Below, piece after piece: positions 56,769-62,514 of a stretch of 64,000 bases of DNA (its first letter is position 1; each line of letters starts with the position of its first letter). The notes below the pieces were generated by a model. That model was not told the DNA's origin, did no database searches, and saw only the letters and a program-made list of their open reading frames with translations. Position numbers and translations under genes: made by a program. Origin of the DNA: Hungatella hathewayi (GTDB taxonomy: Bacteria > Bacillota > Clostridia > Lachnospirales > Lachnospiraceae); assembly GCA_025149285.1 (NCBI GenBank), contig CP102274.1, forward strand, positions 4,986,001 to 5,050,000, in the 5' to 3' direction.

Positions 56769-58103
56769 TTATCGCTCCTGCTCCCGCGCCCTGCTTTGGG
56801 ACGGGTAAAGAATACTATCGACGTTCTTTTTGACAACGCCGTATTCCTGCATTTGCTTCTTGGCTTGCCGATAATCTTCATACAATTTGGTTTTCCTGTC
56901 GTTTAAGCTTCTATACTCCTTGCGCAGCGCGGCGAGATCGGGCAGCTTCTTTATCTGCATTTCCTTTAATGCCCTTGCCGCAGCTTCAAACAGGATAATT
57001 TCGCTTTCATGCCCCCGCAGATACTTTTCCTTGTCCGGCGATTTTCGGTATTCATCGTAAATCGGTTTTAACTGTCGGTATGTGGTGGTGTGCTTGATAA
57101 GCAGCGACAAATCAGACATACGCTGTTCCACTTCCTTAACCGCCTTTGCCGCCGCGTCATGAGCGGTCATAATATCGGCTATCTTGCTTTCAAGTTCGCT
57201 ATAATACTCAATCTTGTTTTCGGTTAGGAAGTTCATGCTTTTAGCAGCCTGTTTCAGATTATGGATTTTTGCCCACCGTTCATAGCCCGCCGACTGTTGG
57301 GCTTTGATACTGTTTTCAAGATCGACGACAAGCCGGATTTTCTTATCTTCCCGCAGCGTTTTTGTTTTGGCAACATACACGCCCTTGATACGCTCCTTTA
57401 TCGCTTCTTCCGTATAGGCCGCGCCGAGCGTCTTTGTGCGGGTAAACCGTTCCTGTCCGGCAGCGCGAAAGGAAATGTATTTGCCCTGTTTGATTTCATA
57501 CCCCATTTCCTGCAAGCGGCGCAGCAGTTCGTCAAAATCTTTCACTTGGGGAATGAGAGTATCTATCGCCGTTTTCAGCTTTGCTTTGTAGCTTGTCCCT
57601 TGCTTTTCGGCGGTGTATTCTGCATAGCTTTTTCCCTTGTCCTGTCCCGGTACGACGACGGATAGCCCATGCTCTTTACATATCCTGTCGCTGGTGCGCC
57701 GGATAAAGTGATAGCTTTGCTTGTTGGAATGGTACTTTTTGTAGTCAACGAAGCTAACCGCGTTGAAAATCAAGTGATTATGCAGATGGTCTTTATCGAC
57801 GTGAGTTGTCAAAACAAACTCATACTTGCCGCCTAATACCGCCCCGGCAAGTTCCATGCCGATTTTGTGCGCTTCTTCCGGTGTGGTTTCTCCCACCGCA
57901 AAGGATTGTATCAAGTGCCGCCCTAAATGTGTGCCGCGATCTCCGGCAGCTTCCCGCGTCCATGCAAACTCAATATCGGCGGTTTCCAGCCCGCAGCCGA
58001 AAGAGGACGCAAGCAGCTTCCCGTCTGTCTTTTCGGGATTTAAGATATAGTCTATCGCAGCCTTTAAGGTTGATTTAATAGGGTGCGTCTTTGTAACCGC
58101 CAT
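56769..58103 (-). CDS. MOBP-type relaxase/mobilization nuclease
   Basis: A 444-residue relaxase that nicks one strand at oriT and pilots it to the recipient. N-terminal MAVTKTHPIKSTLKAAIDYI with the candidate nucleophile Tyr19. The three-His metal motif HVDKDHLHNH lies near residues 103-112, and RDRGTHLGRHLIQSF-type helices lie between. The C-terminal half is a long coiled-coil, Lys/Glu-rich. Its start overlaps the mobC end by 40 bases. Reads against the transfer operon. Confidence 0.93.
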   Translation of the reverse strand: MAVTKTHPIKSTLKAAIDYILNPEKTDGKLLASSFGCGLETADIEFAWTREAAGDRGTHLGRHLIQSFAVGETTPEEAHKIGMELAGAVLGGKYEFVLTTHVDKDHLHNHLIFNAVSFVDYKKYHSNKQSYHFIRRTSDRICKEHGLSVVVPGQDKGKSYAEYTAEKQGTSYKAKLKTAIDTLIPQVKDFDELLRRLQEMGYEIKQGKYISFRAAGQERFTRTKTLGAAYTEEAIKERIKGVYVAKTKTLREDKKIRLVVDLENSIKAQQSAGYERWAKIHNLKQAAKSMNFLTENKIEYYSELESKIADIMTAHDAAAKAVKEVEQRMSDLSLLIKHTTTYRQLKPIYDEYRKSPDKEKYLRGHESEIILFEAAARALKEMQIKKLPDLAALRKEYRSLNDRKTKLYEDYRQAKKQMQEYGVVKKNVDSILYPSQSRAREQER

Positions 58104-58393
58104 ATCTCGTCCACCGCCTTTTTAATGTCCTCTATATCCTGCCTGTAAACCGTCCCCGTCGCATTGGCGCGTTTTGCAATTTGGTTGATGTTCCGGCTCA
58201 CCGCTTGCAGTTCCCGGATATATGCTTTTGTGTCGCTTCGGTCAACGACAAGAATATACCCGTCTATCGCCATTTTACGGAAGTATGCCCCATACTGCTT
58301 TATGGGAAGCTGCTTCATCTTCTCGTCGATCAGCCGCTTTTCTTCTTCCGTAACGTAAAACTTCATCTGTATATTTCTCTTTCGGTTTTCCAT
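58064..58393 (-). CDS. mobC: MobC relaxosome accessory protein
   Basis: A 109-residue relaxosome protein of the MobC family. A short basic start, MKFYVTEEEKRLIDEKMKQL, resembles a ribbon-helix-helix DNA-binding fold, and LQAVSRNINQIAKRANATG is the MobC signature. It binds near oriT and helps the relaxase melt DNA. It lies directly beside the oriT-like repeat copy B, the usual arrangement. Confidence 0.92.
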   Translation of the reverse strand: MENRKRNIQMKFYVTEEEKRLIDEKMKQLPIKQYGAYFRKMAIDGYILVVDRSDTKAYIRELQAVSRNINQIAKRANATGTVYRQDIEDIKKAVDEIWRLQRRTLLNQP

Positions 58394-58414
58394 TTCCGCA
58401 CCGCCTTTCGGTAT

Positions 58415-58478
58415 AAGGGTTTGGGATTATCCCAACAAGCATTTTCCGCAAACGGGTACTCGTTTGCTGTGCTTGCTA
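58415..58478 (-). repeat. oriT-like repeat, copy B, beside mobC
   Basis: Inverted copy of the element at 52828-52926, here 64 bases without the internal terminator. Features: palindrome TTGGGATTATCCCAA, then AACAAGCATTTTCC, then GCAAACG/CGTTTGC stem. Its place just upstream of mobC and the relaxase makes it the best candidate for the functional origin of transfer. The nick site is not assigned. Confidence 0.65.
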
Positions 58479-58538
58479 TCTACTCCATACCCCCACCGAA
58501 AGGCGGTATTTGTTGCGCGTTCCTTTGATTTTGGACGC

Positions 58539-58571
58539 AAAAAAAGATTGCAGCCGCCATGCGCTGCAATC
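58539..58571 (-). terminator. Terminator of the XRE regulator gene
   Basis: On the minus strand GATTGCAGC pairs with GCTGCAATC around an 8-base loop and is followed by seven T. Confidence 0.85.
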
Positions 58572-58594
58572 TCCCGATTTCTCATATTGTGAGG

Positions 58595-58951
58595 TTAATC
58601 CTCTGCTTTTTCGACTTCCGTTATCTCCCTTGCTGTTGCGGTTACAATCCGTATGCCTTTATCGCTCATACCGTCCAGCAGCGCGTCAAGCTGCCGCCGC
58701 CCGGTGGATTTCTCCGCATTGCTGTTCGGGAAGAAAAATTGATCTACCGAAATATGATACCGGGTTACAAGGTCATAGAATACCTGTAAACTCGGCTGTT
58801 GTCCCTTGTTCTCGATATTCGCAAGGTAGCGCGGGGAAATATATAACTCGTCGCTTACCTTTTTGCGGCTCTCGCCGTATTCATTTCTCGCGGCTTTTAT
58901 AGCTGCCCCGAAAGCCTTAAAGTCGTACAATGGTACGGGTCTTTTTGCCAT
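58595..58951 (-). CDS. XRE-family helix-turn-helix regulator
   Basis: A 118-residue DNA-binding regulator. The N-terminal 65 residues form a Cro/CI helix-turn-helix (FGAAIKAARNEYGESRKKVS and YISPRYLANIENKGQQPS), followed by a short C-terminal helix region. Start taken at the second ATG so that AGGGTGA is six bases away; the ATG two codons earlier would abut it. It is divergent from the cargo promoter and may control element excision or the cargo. A terminator closes it. Confidence 0.88.
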   Translation of the reverse strand: MAKRPVPLYDFKAFGAAIKAARNEYGESRKKVSDELYISPRYLANIENKGQQPSLQVFYDLVTRYHISVDQFFFPNSNAEKSTGRRQLDALLDGMSDKGIRIVTATAREITEVEKAED

Positions 58952-59044
58952 TTTCATTCACCCTGTTACATTTTACAGTTCACCTTTCTTTTTGGATATG
59001 TCCACACAATTCATATCATTAGGTTAAATACTTCCTGTTGTGTA

Positions 59045-59073
59045 TTGACAGTAGACTGATTTTCTGATAAAAT
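59045..59073 (+). promoter_or_regulatory. Sigma-A promoter of the methyltransferase cargo
   Basis: TTGACA (59045-59050), a 17-base spacer, and TAAAAT (59068-59073). Transcription should begin about 59080, just ahead of a strong AAAAGGAGG ribosome site for the leader peptide. Confidence 0.8.
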
Positions 59074-59101
59074 AAAATTTATGTAAAAGGAGGCGGCGTT
59101 T

Positions 59102-59128
59102 ATGTTGCATAGCATGCGTATTAGATAA
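59102..59128 (+). CDS. Leader peptide MLHSMRIR, probable macrolide-stalling sensor
   Basis: Eight codons (ATG TTG CAT AGC ATG CGT ATT AGA) and TAA. AAAAGGAGG lies upstream, an excellent ribosome site for so short a frame. The peptide matches residues 1-8 of the ErmD leader (MTHSMRLR) except at positions 2 and 7, and keeps the Arg-x-Arg arrest motif known to stall ribosomes bound by macrolides. Stalling with Ile7 in the P site would place Arg8 in the A site, right at the base of the first hairpin. Arrest itself is inferred from the likeness. Confidence 0.8.
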   Translation: MLHSMRIR

Positions 59129-59324
59129 GCATTGAAAAAAAGGATTTTCCCATTTTCAACATGGGCTTTTTTGTCATGCTTATTTTGCGGATGCTATACA
59201 AAAAACTAACGACGTATAGATATAGTATAGACATAGTGCAAGCTATGCCTTAGTTTTGTTGTACTGCTCTGTGCATTATAAATGCAGGTCAATGCTCATG
59301 TTGAGGATTGACCTGCATTTTTTT
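59128..59324 (+). promoter_or_regulatory. Three-hairpin transcription attenuator
   Basis: Hairpin 1 (59128-59180): CCCAT/ATGGG core followed by six T, with an A-run pairing the T-run and AGCAT/ATGCT at the base. Hairpin 2 (59202-59257): AAAACTAA/TTAGTTTT with inner CATAG/CTATG. Hairpin 3 (59282-59324): ATGCAGGTCAAT/ATTGACCTGCAT, 12 bp, then seven T, a strong terminator. An alternative pairing ATAGCAT (59109-59115, within the leader frame) with ATGCTAT (59191-59197) could compete. Expected: read-through only when a ribosome stalls on the leader. Confidence 0.75.
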
Positions 59325-59349
59325 GTGTAAAAAGGACGAGTGAAATATA

Positions 59350-59535
59350 ATGCTTAAAAAATATTGGATAAAATGTCCGATTTGTAACGGAAAGACGAGA
59401 GTTCAAGTATTTCATAATACTGTATTAAAAGATTTTCCTCTTTTCTGCCCTAAATGCAAATTGACGCATATCATTGATGTAGAAAAATTAGAGATTGTAA
59501 TCAAAAATACAGAAAAACAAACTTTTATTATTTAG
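59350..59535 (+). CDS. Cysteine-rich KTR zinc-ribbon protein
   Basis: A 61-residue protein with two zinc knuckles, CPIC (Cys9, Cys12) and CPKC (Cys33, Cys36), and the KTR motif just after the first. The KTR family is a frequent companion of resistance genes such as tet(M) in Tn916-type elements; it has no known activity. Here it lies between the attenuator and the methyltransferase, 16 bases ahead of it, so the two are co-expressed. AT-rich, like the rest of the cargo. Confidence 0.88.
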   Translation: MLKKYWIKCPICNGKTRVQVFHNTVLKDFPLFCPKCKLTHIIDVEKLEIVIKNTEKQTFII

Positions 59536-59551
59536 AAGAAAGGATATAAAA

Positions 59552-60538
59552 ATGAAACGTTTACCTAAATATACGCCTGCGGAAGTACGGAATGATCCAT
59601 ACGGATTTACTTACAAAGAAATGTCGGAAGTTATTGGCGAGAATGAAGCAAAAGCCTTATATGAAGAATTATATAAGCAATTACCACGCAAAAAAAATCT
59701 ATCAATGTTGGTAAAAAATATTTGCAAAAGCAGTGATACTGAAAAGTATGTTTACGAACTGAAAGACAACAAATACATTGAAACGGTTTTTATCAAGCGG
59801 CGAGATGGTGGAACTGTTTGCGTGAGCACACAAGTCGGTTGTCCTGTTGGTTGTATTTTTTGTGAGTCCGGGCGAAATGGCTTTGTTCGTAATCTAACAT
59901 CGTCAGAAATCGTACAACAGATTATATTGTTGCGTCGAAAAGTAAACCGTATCGTTTTTATGGGTATGGGAGAGCCTTTATTCAATTATGACAACTTGAT
60001 AAAAGCAATCCATATTCTCCGAGATAGATATGGGCTCAACTTTCCAACCGACGGCATTACCATATCAACAGTTGGTCCGGTCGATCAATTAAAAAAATTG
60101 CGCGAGGAACATCTTAAAATTCAGTTGACAATATCTTTACACGCAGCAACACAATCTGCAAGAAATCGTATTATTCCTCACATGCGCATATATGCTATTG
60201 AAGATGTTGTTAAGCAAGCCTTATCCTATTCTGAAAGGCATAATCGCAAAATTGTCTTTGCGTATTTGCTTTTACCGGGTATAAATGACCGGCCCTCAGA
60301 TGTAAGACAACTTGCAAAATGGTTTCGGGGCAAAAAAGTTATGATTAACGTGTTACAATACAACCCAACAAGCAATTCAAGAATTAAAGCACCACAGAAA
60401 CGGGAAATAGTTGCATTCAAACATCAATTAGAGCAAGCAGGACTTGAAGTTACTATGAGAGTTTCTCATGGCAGAGAGATTAACGCGGCTTGTGGACAGT
60501 TAGCTAACACATATAATAAATTCAAAAAAAATGATTAA
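59552..60538 (+). CDS. RlmN/Cfr-family radical SAM 23S rRNA adenine methyltransferase
   Basis: A 328-residue radical SAM enzyme expected to methylate A2503 of 23S rRNA (C2 by RlmN, C8 by Cfr). Cluster cysteines Cys97, Cys101 and Cys104 lie in VGCPVGCIFC; Cys90 and Cys314 (INAACGQL) are the two mechanistic cysteines of the family; IVFMGMGEPLFN, TISTVGPV, LTISLHAATQSARNRIIP and FAYLLLPGINDRPSD are family blocks. It has IFCESG where RlmN and Cfr usually have FC(A/S)TG. The MGMGEPL and HAATQ segments are RlmN-like, the AYLLLPGIND segment is also Cfr-like, so C2 or C8 chemistry is not settled. Its cargo position behind a drug-sensing leader argues for an accessory, resistance-type role. Confidence 0.85.
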   Translation: MKRLPKYTPAEVRNDPYGFTYKEMSEVIGENEAKALYEELYKQLPRKKNLSMLVKNICKSSDTEKYVYELKDNKYIETVFIKRRDGGTVCVSTQVGCPVGCIFCESGRNGFVRNLTSSEIVQQIILLRRKVNRIVFMGMGEPLFNYDNLIKAIHILRDRYGLNFPTDGITISTVGPVDQLKKLREEHLKIQLTISLHAATQSARNRIIPHMRIYAIEDVVKQALSYSERHNRKIVFAYLLLPGINDRPSDVRQLAKWFRGKKVMINVLQYNPTSNSRIKAPQKREIVAFKHQLEQAGLEVTMRVSHGREINAACGQLANTYNKFKKND

Positions 60539-60561
60539 AAGTGCCAGACGCATAGACGCAG

Positions 60562-60609
60562 AGCCGATAACGCATTAGGTCAAAAAACCTATGTGTTATC
60601 GGCTTTTTT
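60562..60609 (+). terminator. Terminator after the methyltransferase gene
   Basis: AGCCGATAAC pairs with GTTATCGGCT, with an inner AGGT/ACCT stem, followed by six T. Closes the cargo transcript. Confidence 0.88.
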
Positions 60610-61007
60610 ATTTAATATTGCGCAAAAGCCGCTGTTCCCTATTATAGAATGGATTGCGGGTAGTGTATTAAAGTCGCCCTTTTTTAAGGATACGGCGGTA
60701 TCGGGGAGGTATCGCCGTGTCCATTTTTATTTACTGTAACCCGCCTAATGCTTTGCGGTCAAAAAAAGCTATGCTCCGCAAGCGGGATATTCCGGCTATG
60801 AATGTGAACTGTCAATACATTTAGCTACTGCTTACATTTCCTTTGCGCCCGTCCGCGTCTTGCGGACGGGCGCATTTTGCTTTTTTCAACTTTTTTCTGA
60901 AAAGCGCACTCAAGAGCCATCTCCCGAACGGGTACGGAGCGAAAGGGGCAGAGAGGACAAGCCCTTAACTCCCGTCCTCTACTCCACGCGGGAAGGAGGT
61001 GAACTCT
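60610..61007. other. Gene-free stretch with two further hairpins
   Basis: Holds GGATACGGCG/CGCCGTGTCC (60688-60722, one wobble pair, followed by ATTTTTAT) and the perfect 12-bp GCGCCCGTCCGC/GCGGACGGGCGC (60845-60873) followed by ATTTTGCTTTTTT. Both look like terminators. They lie ahead of the sigma-factor gene, so that gene is probably controlled by read-through. No promoter was clear, and no gene was seen. Confidence 0.55.
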
Positions 61008-61445
61008 ATGGAGCTATCTTCTTCCGACAAGGAAAGAATACAACATCAGTACGACGCATTAGCAAAGAAAACTTTGGTCGGCGAAGCGAAAAGCCACCGC
61101 CGCACTCTTGCGAAACGCGCAGCACGCGAAGTTACTTTTTCGGATTTGAGCGAAAGCGAACTCGCGCAGCTTTTCACAACGGACGAATACGAAAGCGATT
61201 ATTTCCGTTTTCAAGTGTCCGGCTTTGATGTACTCGTCAAAAATGAACTGCTTGCCGAAGCCCTTAACGCTTTGCCCGAAAGGAAACGCGACATTATCCT
61301 TTTGTCCTACTTCTTGGATATGAGCGACGCGGAAATTGGCGAACTGCTGAATGTTGTACGCACGACGGTTTTCCGGCACAGGAAATCCGCGCTTGCGAAA
61401 ATCAAACAGTATTTGGAGGGAAAAGCAGATGATGAATACCGTTAG
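61008..61445 (+). CDS. Sigma-70-type factor of the element
   Basis: A 145-residue short sigma factor of the Tn916/Tn1549 regulatory type. The C-terminal region 4 is clear (ALNALPERKRDIILLSYFLD and MSDAEIGELLNVVRTTVFRHR, a helix-turn-helix); the N-terminal half is short and lacks a clear region 2. It may direct transcription of excision and transfer genes. Start at the ATG seven bases after AAGGAGGT; an earlier in-frame start is rejected. It overlaps the HTH_16 gene by 17 bases. Confidence 0.88.
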   Translation: MELSSSDKERIQHQYDALAKKTLVGEAKSHRRTLAKRAAREVTFSDLSESELAQLFTTDEYESDYFRFQVSGFDVLVKNELLAEALNALPERKRDIILLSYFLDMSDAEIGELLNVVRTTVFRHRKSALAKIKQYLEGKADDEYR

Positions 61446-61671
61446 GAAGTCTGAAAATCTGTTGCCGTTCCCTGTCATTTCCGCAGCGGCAAACGGCGAC
61501 ACAACCGCCATGTGCGCGATCTTGAAGCATTACGAGGGTTACATAGCGAAACTTTGTACCCGCACGCTGAAAGACGACGCGGGCAATACCTATTCCTATG
61601 TGGACGAGGAAATGCGTAACAGGCTGCAAGTGCGCCTTATTACCCGCACCCTTGCTTTTCATGTAGGATAA
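61429..61671 (+). CDS. Helix-turn-helix (HTH_16) regulator
   Basis: An 80-residue protein of the HTH_16 type, with FPVISAAANGDTTAMCAILKH and MRNRLQVRLITRTLAFHV. In Tn916-type elements a similar protein pairs with the sigma factor to switch on excision and transfer. Two ATG codons lie one codon apart after GGAGGG; the first is used. No other domain. Confidence 0.82.
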   Translation: MMNTVRKSENLLPFPVISAAANGDTTAMCAILKHYEGYIAKLCTRTLKDDAGNTYSYVDEEMRNRLQVRLITRTLAFHVG

Positions 61672-62163
61672 TCTTTTAGCCCATGCGGGGAGCGTGTCCC
61701 CTTTCCACGCTTCCCGTTATGGGCTATTTGTCGTTCCGCAAAAGCATATCCGCTGTTGATGTGCTTTTGCAGGCCGACAAAGCCTATTGTTCTTTGACAA
61801 AGAAAGCGGCCTTTGGTGCGCAGCATAACAGGCAAACGGGTACATTCCGTCTGTACCGAGCCAGTCGGCGGGTACGCCATGACAGCTTTTCCCCATAGGG
61901 GAAAAGCCGAGCGAGAACTACCGCGCCGTAAAACAGGTTTAGCAGCTTGTGGGCGACGACATATAGGCGGGACGAAACGCCTTTATAGCCATAGTCCGAG
62001 CGTTAAGAGCGTCGCAGGCATTGGGTAAAGCTGCCTTAAATGAGCAGGGGTGAAACTCCCGCGGTGCTGCCGCTGACAGCCGTTCGTTTCTGCCTTATTT
62101 CTCATATCGTACAAGCCGGAGCGCATATTCTGTATTATGTCGCTATACCGGGAGGGAAAGAAG
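61672..62163. other. Structured non-coding stretch between HTH_16 and DUF6870
   Basis: About 490 bases without a supported gene. Short frames exist but lack ribosome sites. Many inverted repeats are visible, such as CTTTTCCCC/GGGGAAAAG (61890-61908). The 3' part contains a cobalamin-riboswitch-like segment, listed separately. It may be an RNA regulator or the binding region for excision factors. Confidence 0.45.
62014..62097 (+). ncRNA. Cobalamin-riboswitch-like segment
   Basis: AGGCA (62016-62020) pairs with TGCCT (62091-62095). CCTTAAATGAG resembles the conserved TTAA-AGGGAA stretch; GGGGTGAAACTCCC (62047-62060) mirrors the conserved stem-loop GGTG-AA-CC; GCGGTGCTGCCGCTGACAG recalls the CGG-CCCGCCACTGT block; and AGCC...CTGCCT recalls the 3' end. 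It is shorter than classical cobalamin switches and has substitutions in conserved positions, so it may be a variant or a decayed copy. Position: 67 bases before the DUF6870 gene. Confidence 0.4.
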
Positions 62164-62418
62164 ATGATTAACAAGGTACAGCTTCAACAAATGAGAAGCG
62201 TTGATATAACACAGGTAGACCGCAGCACTTTGGTTGACATTCGGAATATCCATATCGACAGTTCTTTGCCAGCGGCAAAGAAAATGCAAAGTTACTTTGA
62301 GCAGATCGTAAATCCTTACTGTTTTCTTTGCGGCGACATACCCGTAAAAATACGGTTTGTGGCAGAGGATAAAACATTGAAACAATCATTGTGCGACTAC
62401 TTTTTAAGTCTGAAATGA
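62164..62418 (+). CDS. DUF6870 family protein
   Basis: An 84-residue protein with VDRSTLVDIRNIHIDSSLPA, NPYCFLCGDIPVKIRF (paired cysteines) and SLCDYFLSL, matching DUF6870 proteins that precede the recombinase in Tn1549-type elements. ATG eight bases after GGAGGG. Function unknown; the CxxC suggests a single metal knuckle or a redox site. Confidence 0.8.
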   Translation: MINKVQLQQMRSVDITQVDRSTLVDIRNIHIDSSLPAAKKMQSYFEQIVNPYCFLCGDIPVKIRFVAEDKTLKQSLCDYFLSLK

Positions 62419-62514
62419 CTTGCCTACTTTCCCTACCCCAAAGGGTAAAGACCTTGTGATTATGGGGCTAAAATGGTATAATAGACCCGTAATTATAGGG
62501 GGAAAGGAGGTATT

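Noticed and set aside
59102..60538. An erm gene behind the ErmD-like leader
   Set aside because: The downstream enzyme has radical SAM cysteines and RlmN/Cfr blocks, not the Rossmann motifs of Erm methylases.
61813..62028. Small 71-residue frame after the HTH_16 gene
   Set aside because: No ribosome site and it overlaps the RNA-like structured region; could be conserved only because the DNA or RNA is.
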